A program made the position numbers and the translations under genes. A stretch of DNA of 8,691 bases from Planctomycetota bacterium (GTDB lineage: Bacteria > Planctomycetota > UBA11346): NCBI GenBank assembly GCA_013816415.1, contig JACDEN010000088.1:1-8691 (forward strand), given 5' to 3'. Below are positions 1 through 6,165 of the stretch, piece by piece. Position 1 is the stretch's first letter, and each line of letters starts with the position of its first letter. Under the pieces are notes generated by a model that was not told where the DNA came from, searched no databases, and saw only the letters and a list, made by a program, of their open reading frames with translations.

Positions 1-84
1 TGATTGGTGATTGGTGATTGGTGATTGATGATTGAGACAAACAATCACCACCAACCACCAACCACTAACCACCAACCACCAACC
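1..84. repeat. Inverted heptad arrays, TGATTGG x5 and ACCACCA x5
   Basis: Five 7-bp units fill positions 1-35 (TGATTGG three times, then TGATTGA twice). After an 11-bp interval containing CAATC, five more units of ACCACCA type fill 47-81, the third reading ACCACTA. The second array is close to the reverse complement of the first, with about one A-C mismatch per heptad, so the transcript could form a long imperfect hairpin. The array may continue left of the window. It ends only 11 bases before the start codon of the transglutaminase-like gene, in the place where a ribosome-binding site would lie; only a weak GAG (85-87) follows it. The unit is unrelated to the AGAAC heptads later in the window, but the arrangement is the same. 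Confidence 0.9.
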
Positions 85-92
85 GAGAAATC

Positions 93-1043
93 ATGTTCGA
101 GCGCGAGCGCGGCAGGAACCAGACGGCGCTGATCGAGGATCCATTGACCCGGCGCGGGGTCGAGCTGTGGCTCGAACGCGTGCTCGGCTTCTACGGCGAG
201 CAGGGCGGCGTCGACATCGAAGTCATCGATGGCCAGATCATCCTCAACGCGCGCACCAAGGACTATCTCTACGGCGACTTCACGCCGCGCGCGATCCCGT
301 ACGTCGCCGGCTCGCGACCGCTGCTCGAAGCGGTGGTGCGCGAGTGCGTGCGGCCGGGAACCACGCAGCGCGAGCAGGCGCTGGCGCTGATGCGCCGCGT
401 GCGCGACAACCGCGACCGCGGATTGGCGTCGCCGAACCTGTTCTATGGCGGCACCGAGGAGGAGCTGCTCAAGCGCGGGGCGATCATGTGCAACGAGGTC
501 TCGCGGCTGTTCGCATGCCTCTGCCAGATCGCGGGCATGCCGGCGCGGCTGCACGGTGCGCACATCTCTGGCCACATGATGACCGAGGTGCTGATGGACG
601 GTTCGTGGGGCTGGATCGATCCGATGAAGGGGATGGCGCCGGTGACCGACGCCAACCAGCCGGCGAGCGTGTGGGACCTGATGCAGGAGCCCAAGCTCTT
701 CGAGCGCCAGCCCGCGGGTTTCTGGGACGACGTGCGCCCGGTGGCCGTCGCATTCGGGACCGAGGAGCGCGACCCGCGCAACCTCGCGCTGGCGATGGCC
801 TCCTTCCGCGACTTCTATTTCCATCCGCGCGAAGCCCAGGCGCTCGGCAACTACTTCGCGTGGGACAGCGCGCGCTACACCTACCCGTGGATCATCCGTC
901 CGGCTGATGCCACGCGGCTCGGCGAGGCGCGCCACCAGGAGGCGCTCAACCGCCAGAAGCTCGGCTGGCCCGCGTTCTACCACAACGCCCAGCTGTTCGA
1001 CGAGCCACTGCGGATGCGGGGCGATCAGCGGGCGAGGGGCTGA
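93..1043 (+). CDS. Transglutaminase-like domain protein
   Basis: A 316-residue protein with the papain-like fold of the bacterial transglutaminase-core family. The likely catalytic triad is visible: Cys133 in the block IMCNEVSRLF, His161 in SGHMMTEVL and Asp176 in WGWIDPMKG. The His and Asp blocks follow the family pattern (H, a short strand, DG-W, then DP). About 95 residues precede the core and about 130 follow it, rich in aromatic residues. I see no signal peptide or membrane segment, so it is probably cytoplasmic. Members of this superfamily act as proteases, amidases or amide-forming acyltransferases; the substrate cannot be read from the sequence. The ATG at 93 follows the heptad arrays directly and has only a weak ribosome-binding site. 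The gene converges on the deacetylase gene and overlaps its end by 19 bp. The family call is firm, the role unknown. Confidence 0.85.
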   Translation: MFERERGRNQTALIEDPLTRRGVELWLERVLGFYGEQGGVDIEVIDGQIILNARTKDYLYGDFTPRAIPYVAGSRPLLEAVVRECVRPGTTQREQALALMRRVRDNRDRGLASPNLFYGGTEEELLKRGAIMCNEVSRLFACLCQIAGMPARLHGAHISGHMMTEVLMDGSWGWIDPMKGMAPVTDANQPASVWDLMQEPKLFERQPAGFWDDVRPVAVAFGTEERDPRNLALAMASFRDFYFHPREAQALGNYFAWDSARYTYPWIIRPADATRLGEARHQEALNRQKLGWPAFYHNAQLFDEPLRMRGDQRARG

Positions 1044-1849
1044 ACCATTTCCGCCGACGCGTCCGACCCGCCGATCGCCACGCCGTCGGCGGTCGCGCGC
1101 AGGGGCCCGCTGCGCAGGCCGAGGCTGGTCAGGCGCGCGATCGCCAAGGGCGTCGACTCCAGGCAGCTGGCGCGGACTCCGTCGCGACCGGGCTCGTGGC
1201 CGTCGTGCATGACGCAGATGCCGCCGGGCCGCAGGGCGCCGGCGATGCGGGCCAATACCACTTCGACAGCAGGCGATCCGGTATCGCGCGCGCGCGCGGT
1301 CCAGGTGATGGCGCGCAGGCCCATGCGGCCGCACACGAATCCGACCATCGGATTCTTCAGTCCGACCGGTGGGCGGAACAGGCGCGGGGAAGGAATTCCC
1401 GCGGCGTCGGCGATCGCTTTGCCACAGGCATCGAGGTCGCGCTGGATGCGCCCCGGCAGCCAGCAGTTGAACCAGCGGCTGTGGGTGTCTGAGTGCAGCC
1501 CGACCGCGTGTCCCTCGGCGACCATACGCCGCACCAGGTGCGGATGACGGCGGACGTGGCTGCCGATGACGAAGAAGGTCGCGCGCTGGTCAGACCCGGC
1601 GAGCAGATCGAGCAGGCGCGGCGTGACCTCGGGATTCGGTCCGTCGTCGTAGGTGAGGGCGCAGTCGCGGCTGCCCGGCACGCGCCACCACACCGGCATG
1701 TACAGGCTGCTGCGCGGACTCACCACCGCCCAGCCATGGATGATCGCCGAGGCGGCGGCCAACCAGCCCACCGGCGCGAGCCCGCAGGTCGGATACAGGC
1801 TCACCGCCGCGGCGATCAACGGCACGTCGACGAGCAGGTGACCGCGCAT
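1025..1849 (-). CDS. NodB-type polysaccharide deacetylase, membrane-anchored
   Basis: A 274-residue protein of carbohydrate esterase family 4, which removes N- or O-acetyl groups from glycans in a metal-dependent reaction. All five family motifs are present: TYDDGPNP at 66-73 (Asp68 the likely base, Asp69 a metal ligand), HSDTH at 119-123 (His119 and His123 metal ligands), RPPVG at 159-163, WTARARDT at 183-190 and VMHDGHE at 213-219 (His215 the likely acid). Residues 5-45 are hydrophobic and could form one or two membrane segments, placing the domain at the membrane. The start is well supported: AGGA lies 7 bases before the ATG. The gene is divergent from the C45-family gene and convergent with the transglutaminase-like gene. 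Near an acyl-lipid gene set, an amide or ester on a lipid or sugar headgroup is a possible substrate, but this is inference. Confidence 0.9.
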   Translation of the reverse strand: MRGHLLVDVPLIAAAVSLYPTCGLAPVGWLAAASAIIHGWAVVSPRSSLYMPVWWRVPGSRDCALTYDDGPNPEVTPRLLDLLAGSDQRATFFVIGSHVRRHPHLVRRMVAEGHAVGLHSDTHSRWFNCWLPGRIQRDLDACGKAIADAAGIPSPRLFRPPVGLKNPMVGFVCGRMGLRAITWTARARDTGSPAVEVVLARIAGALRPGGICVMHDGHEPGRDGVRASCLESTPLAIARLTSLGLRSGPLRATADGVAIGGSDASAEMVQPLAR

Positions 1850-1958
1850 GGCCGCATCCTAGCAGCCTGCTGATAAACGGCAGCTGGTTCCGACGATCGC
1901 TACCGAGGGAGCGGGAAACTCCTTGGTCGCGCGCCTCCCATCGCCACCTTCAGCAGGC
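1850..1958. promoter_or_regulatory. Divergent promoter region between deacetylase and C45 genes
   Basis: About 110 bp lie between two divergent starts, so promoters for both genes are expected here. A perfect 9-bp inverted repeat, GCCTGCTGA at 1865-1873 and TCAGCAGGC at 1950-1958, brackets almost the whole region, and its right arm ends just before the ATG at 1959. On the minus strand TTTATC (1872-1877) could serve as a -10 element, but I find no convincing -35 partner, so no promoter is called. A short palindrome AGCAGCCTGCT occupies 1861-1871. Confidence 0.4.
1857..1860 (-). promoter_or_regulatory. Ribosome-binding site of the deacetylase gene
   Basis: On the minus strand AGGA stands 7 bases before the ATG at 1849. 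It is one of only two clear Shine-Dalgarno sequences in the window and fixes this start. Confidence 0.6.
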
Positions 1959-3602
1959 ATGGCGGTGGTGCGCTCGGTGATGCGGTGGCTGGTGTCGTTG
2001 TCGGTGCTGGTCGCGGCGTGGACGGTGCTGGGATTCCCTGCGCTCGGCATGCTGCTGGCCGCGCGGACGCCGCCCGCCTTCGTCCGCGCGGAGGACGCCG
2101 GCGTGGCCATCGGGGAAGGCCGCACCACCTGCGGGGCGTGTTACCGCGAGCAGGTCGGCGGGCTGATCCATCTGCATCTCGCCGGCGACAGCGACGCCTT
2201 CGGCTATGCGCAGGGCTCGCTGATCGGCGACCGCATCGCGCGCATCGAGACCGATATGATGGGCGTGTTCGTCGAGCGCGTGCCGTCGTTCCTGACCCGG
2301 CATGTGATCCTCGGCTTCGTCAACTGGAACAACCGCCACCTCGACTCCTATTTCACCGAGCCGGAACTGCGCGAGATCTCGGCGATCACCACCGGGCACC
2401 ACGACCACCACGATCCGTACCTCGCGGTCAGCCCGTCGTACACGCGCGGGCTGCAGTACCACGCGCTGCACGACATCAGCCAGTACCTGATCGACAACCC
2501 GCTGGTCCATCCGCCGCAGGTGGGCTGTACCGCGGTCGCGGTCGGAGGCGAGCGCAGCGCGGACGGACATCTGCTGATCGGGCGACTGTTCGATTTCGAA
2601 GGCGGCCGCTGCTTCGATGTCGACAAGGTGGTGTACACCGTCGCGCCCGCGGCCGCGGGCAGCCATCGCTTCATTTCGGTGTCCTGGGGCGGCATGGCGG
2701 GAGCCGTCACCGGGCTCAACGACGCCGGACTGTGGATCAGCCTGAACGCCGCGGCGACCGACGTCATGCACTTTTCGGGCCGGCCGATCGTGATGGTCGC
2801 GCGCGACATCCTCGAGCACTGCGCTGGGATCGACGAGGCGCTCGCCACGCTGCGTGCCGCCGACGTCTTTGTCTCCGACGGCGTGTTGCTGGCGAGCGGC
2901 CGTGAGGGGCGGGCGGTGGTCGGCGAGAAGGGCCCATCGGGCCTGGCGGTGCGCGCGATGTCGGACGACCACCTGGTGCTGACCAACCATTTCCTCGAAC
3001 CGGCGTGGTCGGGCGACCTCGCGAACGCCAAGCGCATCCGCGACGGCACCACGGTGGCCCGCTACGAACGCGCCGAGTCGCTGCTGCTGGCGCGGCCGCG
3101 TCATGATCCGTCGTCGATCCTGGCCCTGCTGCGCGACCACCGCGGTCGCGACGGCTTGGATGTCGGTTTCGGAAACCGCAGCACCATCAACGCCTGGATC
3201 GGCGCGCATCTGGTGGTCGCCGACGTGACGGCGCAGGTGATCTGGGTGTGCGAGACCTACCACGGCCTGGGACGCGCCATCCCCTTCGGCCTCGACGGTC
3301 CCCTCGATCAGGAGCCGCTGCCGGCGGATCCCGAGCTCGCGTTCTACAACGAGCACGCGAACGGATATCCCGCGCTGCGCGACGAGTGCGTGCGCCTGCT
3401 GCGCCAGGGTGCGCGCGCGGACGCGGCCAAGGCGATCACCCGCCTGCTCGAGCTGAATCCGCGGTCGTTCGAGGCCAACGCCCTCGCCGCCCAGGCCAGC
3501 GACGATCCCGCCGAGCGGCGCCGCCTGCTCGAAGTCGCCCGCTCGCTACAGCCGGCCTATGCCTCGGATCGCCAGCGCATCGACGAGTTGCTCGCCCGCT
3601 GA
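1959..3602 (+). CDS. C45-family Ntn-hydrolase/acyltransferase with membrane anchor
   Basis: A 547-residue protein with a core like the C45 family (acyl-CoA:6-aminopenicillanic acid acyltransferase and relatives). These enzymes cleave themselves before an internal Cys, which then acts as the N-terminal nucleophile in amide hydrolysis or acyl transfer. The signature is the block VGCTAVAV with Cys190, followed by DGHLLIGRLFDFE, the usual dG-l-gR-fD pattern. Upstream, GYAQGSLIGDRI matches the family's alpha-subunit start. Residues 10-35 form one hydrophobic segment, probably a membrane anchor, so the enzyme likely faces the periplasm. A CxxC pair (Cys58, Cys61) follows. The last 85 or so residues are helical and TPR-like (ALRDECVRLLRQGARADAAK, then ITRLLELNP), an addition to the roughly 350-residue family core. 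The start is uncertain: TTG at 1923 (GAGGGAG upstream at 1905-1911) and ATG at 1980 are in frame; I chose ATG 1959. A weak 5-bp hairpin covers the stop codon; a 67-bp spacer then separates it from the convergent MgtC gene. Confidence 0.8.
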   Translation: MAVVRSVMRWLVSLSVLVAAWTVLGFPALGMLLAARTPPAFVRAEDAGVAIGEGRTTCGACYREQVGGLIHLHLAGDSDAFGYAQGSLIGDRIARIETDMMGVFVERVPSFLTRHVILGFVNWNNRHLDSYFTEPELREISAITTGHHDHHDPYLAVSPSYTRGLQYHALHDISQYLIDNPLVHPPQVGCTAVAVGGERSADGHLLIGRLFDFEGGRCFDVDKVVYTVAPAAAGSHRFISVSWGGMAGAVTGLNDAGLWISLNAAATDVMHFSGRPIVMVARDILEHCAGIDEALATLRAADVFVSDGVLLASGREGRAVVGEKGPSGLAVRAMSDDHLVLTNHFLEPAWSGDLANAKRIRDGTTVARYERAESLLLARPRHDPSSILALLRDHRGRDGLDVGFGNRSTINAWIGAHLVVADVTAQVIWVCETYHGLGRAIPFGLDGPLDQEPLPADPELAFYNEHANGYPALRDECVRLLRQGARADAAKAITRLLELNPRSFEANALAAQASDDPAERRRLLEVARSLQPAYASDRQRIDELLAR

Positions 3603-3669
3603 TCTCCAGCGCCCGCGCCGTCGATGTCCGACCCAGCACGCAGGGCTGAGAACGTCGAACGGTCCCCGA

Positions 3670-4353
3670 TCACTCCCAGCGGATCTCGAGCACCCCCGGC
3701 GCCTTCTCGAGGTCCGCCAGGACCTTGCGCGGCAGCTCGATCTGGTCGTGCTTCTTGAACTTGAGGTCGAAGCGCAGCGTGCGCGATCCGTGCTCGAGAT
3801 CGTGGTCGAGGTGCACCTTCTTGACCTTGATGTGCAGGGTCTCGAGCCGTTGGCGGAGTTCGTCGCAGGAGACGCCATCCATGCGCGCGCGCACGGTGAT
3901 CGTGCCGTACCAGTCATTGGGGATGCGGCTCTCGATCTTCGGCAGCACGAACAAGGTCACGAAGGCGATGGCCCAGCCGATCATGCCGAGCATGAGCTGG
4001 CCGCTGCCGAACGACAGGCCGATGACGGTGATCACCCACAGCACCGCGGCGGTGGTCACGCCGCGGACGGTGTTGCCCTCGCGGATGATCGCTCCGGCTC
4101 CGAGGAAACCCATGCCGGCGAGGATGCCCGCGGCCAGGCGCGCGGGATCCGGGCGCCAGGTCGAACCGGAGTCGGCGACGCCGATGTAGAGCTGTTCTGA
4201 GAGGATCATCGCGATCGCGGCGGCGACGCCGACCAGCACGGTGGTGCGCAGTCCCGCGGCGCGGCCGTGGCTCTCGCGCTCGAAGCCGATGATGATGGAC
4301 GCCGCGCAGGTGAGTCCGACGCGCAGCAGGATCTCGTTGTTGGTCAGGGTCAT
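3670..4353 (-). CDS. MgtC/SapB family membrane protein
   Basis: A 227-residue integral membrane protein of the MgtC/SapB/YhiD family. The N-terminal MgtC domain shows the family marks: GFERESHGR at 23-31, a glycine-rich DPARLAAGILAGMGFLGAGA at 69-88 and TVRGVTTAA at 95-103. Hydrophobic segments lie near 7-23, 36-52, 72-90, 101-116 and 119-138. Residues 147-227 form a soluble, ACT-like tail with alternating charged strands and helices. MgtC of intracellular pathogens restrains the F-type ATP synthase and supports growth in low magnesium; many relatives in free-living bacteria have no known role. It is the last gene of the minus-strand row, 206 bp beyond the FAD-oxidoreductase gene, so it may be a neighbour rather than an operon member. 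Its ATG is preceded by a C-rich leader in the mRNA with no Shine-Dalgarno sequence. The gene symbol is withheld because the family has many paralogous types. Confidence 0.92.
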   Translation of the reverse strand: MTLTNNEILLRVGLTCAASIIIGFERESHGRAAGLRTTVLVGVAAAIAMILSEQLYIGVADSGSTWRPDPARLAAGILAGMGFLGAGAIIREGNTVRGVTTAAVLWVITVIGLSFGSGQLMLGMIGWAIAFVTLFVLPKIESRIPNDWYGTITVRARMDGVSCDELRQRLETLHIKVKKVHLDHDLEHGSRTLRFDLKFKKHDQIELPRKVLADLEKAPGVLEIRWE

Positions 4354-4409
4354 GGGGGGAAGGTAGGGGATTGGGGAGGGGTGGAAAGGAGGGGGGGCGT
4401 GGAGGCGGG
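4354..4409 (+). promoter_or_regulatory. G-run tract (quadruplex-capable) abutting the MgtC start
   Basis: The plus strand carries runs of 6, 4, 4 and 4 G at 4354-4359, 4366-4369, 4373-4376 and 4378-4381, with intervening stretches of 6, 3 and 1 bases, which fits the common intramolecular quadruplex pattern. A further run of 7 G follows at 4391-4397. The tract touches the MgtC start codon. Because that gene is read from the other strand, the G-rich strand is the template and the mRNA leader is almost all pyrimidine. Whether it is regulatory is unknown. Confidence 0.55.
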
Positions 4410-4580
4410 GTTCTACGTACTGGGTTCTGAGTCCTGAGTCCCAGTCGACAACCGGTCTCTGTCCTCGATTGCTGTCGAACTCAGAACAAGGAACTCAAAA
4501 CCCAGTACTTTCCTACGACCAAGAACCCAGAACCAAGAACGTACAACCCGCCCCAGAACTCAGAACCCAGAACCCAGAAC
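4410..4580. repeat. Inverted AGAAC-heptad arrays, desaturase-MgtC spacer
   Basis: The left side holds consecutive 7-bp units GTTCTAC, GTACTGG, GTTCTGA and GTCCTGA (4410-4437). The right side holds units ending in AAC or AC from 4474 to 4508, and again at 4513-4547 and 4560-4580 (for example CCAGAAC at 4527-4533, 4567-4573 and 4574-4580). The sides pair as a nested hairpin: 4417-4432 with 4493-4508 (15 of 16), CTGAGT 4434-4439 with ACTCAG 4479-4484, and TCGACA 4445-4450 with TGTCGA 4473-4478. The last three heptads lie inside the 3' end of the FAD-oxidoreductase gene. Confidence 0.88.
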
Positions 4581-6059
4581 CTTCCCTCCTCCCATCACCT
4601 CGGCGCGCAGGTCGCGTTCGACGATGTTCTCGACCAGGATGAAGGCGCCGATCATGGTGCCGACGACTCCGGGATGGCCAATGCTCTGGCCGGCGAAGCA
4701 CAGGTTCTTCAAGCGATTCCGCCGCGGGATCGGCTCGCTGCCGAGCCAGCCGATATCGTGCGACAGGCCCATCGCCGCCCCGTTGCGCGAGCGGGTGAAA
4801 TGCCGCACCGACAGCGGCGTCGAGGCCCAGGTGCGGGTGATGGTGCCGGCGATCTCAGGATGGAGCGCCGTCACCGCGTCGAGGATTTCGCGGCTGCGCT
4901 CCTGCTTCCACGCGTCGTATGCCGCGGGGCGTTTGCCTGCCGCGCTCGCGCTCCAGTCGGCGACGGCGGCGCACGGCACCCACAGCATGGCCTCGAGGTA
5001 GGGATGGCGCGCCTGATCCTCGGCCGACTCATGGAAGTTGCTCGGCGCCAGGTAATACAGGTCGCCCTCGGGAAAGGCGGCGGTGGAGAGACGCGCGAAG
5101 TGGTGGCGGCGGCCGAGTCCGAGCGGAGGCCGCGACAGCGCCGCATACACCAGCACCGCGCTGTCGCTGTCGGGTGTCGCCTGGATGCGTTCGGCCAGGC
5201 TCGGCCGGAAGCCGTCGACGCCGGTCAATGCCAGAGTCTCGGCGGGATGGCAGGTCGAGATCGCGAGATCGCACGGATGGATCTCGCCCGTGGCGTCCTC
5301 GACCGCGGTCACCAGTCGGTCTTCCCACCGGATGCGCGCGGCGGGCCGCTTGAGCGCGAGGCGTCCGCCCAAGGCGGCGAAGCGTGCGACCAGCGGCTTG
5401 ATCATGGCTTCGCCGCCGCCTTCGGCGCGCCACGAACCGGCGAGCGCGGTGCCGGCGAATCCTGCGTAGAGGTCGAGCGAGCAGCGTTCGGGTCGCATCG
5501 CCAGGATCGACGCCAGGCAGCCGATGACTTCCTGCGCGCGGCCTTGGACATCGCAGCGCGCGAGGATCTCCGACACGCTCTGGTGCGGATCACAGGTGGG
5601 CCCCGGGGTTCCCGCCGGCACCAGGATGTCCAGCCACTGTGTCGCCGCCATCTGGCCCATGAGCTCGGCGAAGAAGCGATCGATGCCCGCCGCCTGCGCG
5701 GGCCAGCGCCGTCCCAGCGCCCGTCGCGATGCGTCCAGCCCGACCGGGAAATCGAAATCCGCCTCGCCAGGAATATGGATGCGGTATTGCGCATCCTCGT
5801 CCAGCGGCAGGAAGGTCATGGCATCGAGGATGCCGAGCCGTTTTGCGATGCGCCGGAACAAGCCGTCGGGATCCGAGCCGGTGATGAAATGGAACCCGGT
5901 GTCGAACCAGTACGGCCCACGCCGGAAGCGCTGCATCAGGCCGCCCGGAATCGCGTGCGCTTCCAGGATGGTCACTCGCCAGCCGTGCTCGGCGAGCAGC
6001 ACGCCGGCGGTGAGGCCGCTTAACCCTGATCCGATGATGACTGCTCTGCCGGGGATCAT
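4560..6059 (-). CDS. Phytoene desaturase/retinol saturase-like FAD oxidoreductase
   Basis: A 499-residue flavoprotein of the amine-oxidase-like superfamily, in the branch of carotenoid isomerases, phytoene desaturases and retinol saturases. These enzymes oxidise, isomerise or reduce conjugated polyene chains. The N-terminal FAD-binding Rossmann motif is intact (VIIGSGLSGLTAGVLLAEHG, 7-26, ending in the ribose-binding Glu33), followed by GG at 39-40 and FDTGFHFITG at 52-61, typical of the saturase/isomerase branch. The C-terminal flavin motif is NLCFAGQSIGHPGVVGTMIGA at 452-472. The ATG at 6059 must be right, since the flavin motif begins six residues later, yet no Shine-Dalgarno sequence precedes it; a repeat hairpin begins 6 bases upstream. 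The last seven codons and the TGA come from a heptad array, so the tail KVLGSGF is not family sequence. No phytoene synthase or lycopene enzyme is nearby, so an acyl or polyketide chain made with the adjacent ketosynthase is a likelier substrate (inference). Confidence 0.85.
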   Translation of the reverse strand: MIPGRAVIIGSGLSGLTAGVLLAEHGWRVTILEAHAIPGGLMQRFRRGPYWFDTGFHFITGSDPDGLFRRIAKRLGILDAMTFLPLDEDAQYRIHIPGEADFDFPVGLDASRRALGRRWPAQAAGIDRFFAELMGQMAATQWLDILVPAGTPGPTCDPHQSVSEILARCDVQGRAQEVIGCLASILAMRPERCSLDLYAGFAGTALAGSWRAEGGGEAMIKPLVARFAALGGRLALKRPAARIRWEDRLVTAVEDATGEIHPCDLAISTCHPAETLALTGVDGFRPSLAERIQATPDSDSAVLVYAALSRPPLGLGRRHHFARLSTAAFPEGDLYYLAPSNFHESAEDQARHPYLEAMLWVPCAAVADWSASAAGKRPAAYDAWKQERSREILDAVTALHPEIAGTITRTWASTPLSVRHFTRSRNGAAMGLSHDIGWLGSEPIPRRNRLKNLCFAGQSIGHPGVVGTMIGAFILVENIVERDLRAEVMGGGKVLGSGF

Positions 6060-6065
6060 GGAAAA

Positions 6066-6157
6066 CGTTCTTCGTTCTGCGTCCTCGGTTCTCCGTCGTC
6101 ACAGAAGCACTCGACGCGCTGCCTCCAACGTAGGACGCAGAACGCAGAACGCAGAAC
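6066..6157. repeat. Inverted AGAAC-heptad arrays, ketosynthase-desaturase spacer
   Basis: Left units in exact 7-bp register are GTTCTTC, GTTCTGC, GTCCTCG, GTTCTCC and GTCGTCA (6067-6101). Right units are GTAGGAC and three GCAGAAC (6130-6157). The segment 6066-6085 is complementary to 6132-6151 at 19 of 20 positions, leaving a 46-bp loop. The hairpin fills almost the entire 106-bp spacer between the ketosynthase stop and the FAD-oxidoreductase start. Confidence 0.9.
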
Positions 6158-6165
6158 GCGTCCGA

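Noticed and set aside
45..1334. A 429-codon open frame on the minus strand opposite the transglutaminase-like gene
   Set aside because: No recognisable domain; it crosses the end of the deacetylase gene in another frame and ends in translated repeat (WWLVVGG cycle), so it is a shadow.
3603..3669. Intrinsic terminator between the convergent C45 and MgtC genes
   Set aside because: Only a 5-bp hairpin (3597-3611) overlapping the stop codon and no T-tract on either strand.
4410..4580. Integron attC-like sites, since units begin GTT and end AAC
   Set aside because: The attC core boxes follow GTTRRRY and RYYYAAC; GTTCTGG and CCAGAAC do not fit, there is no integrase, and the enclosed genes are not cassette-like.
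4354..4580. Insertion sequence or MITE remnant
   Set aside because: No transposase, no target-site duplication that I can see, and the inverted arms consist of short tandem units rather than a conserved terminal sequence.
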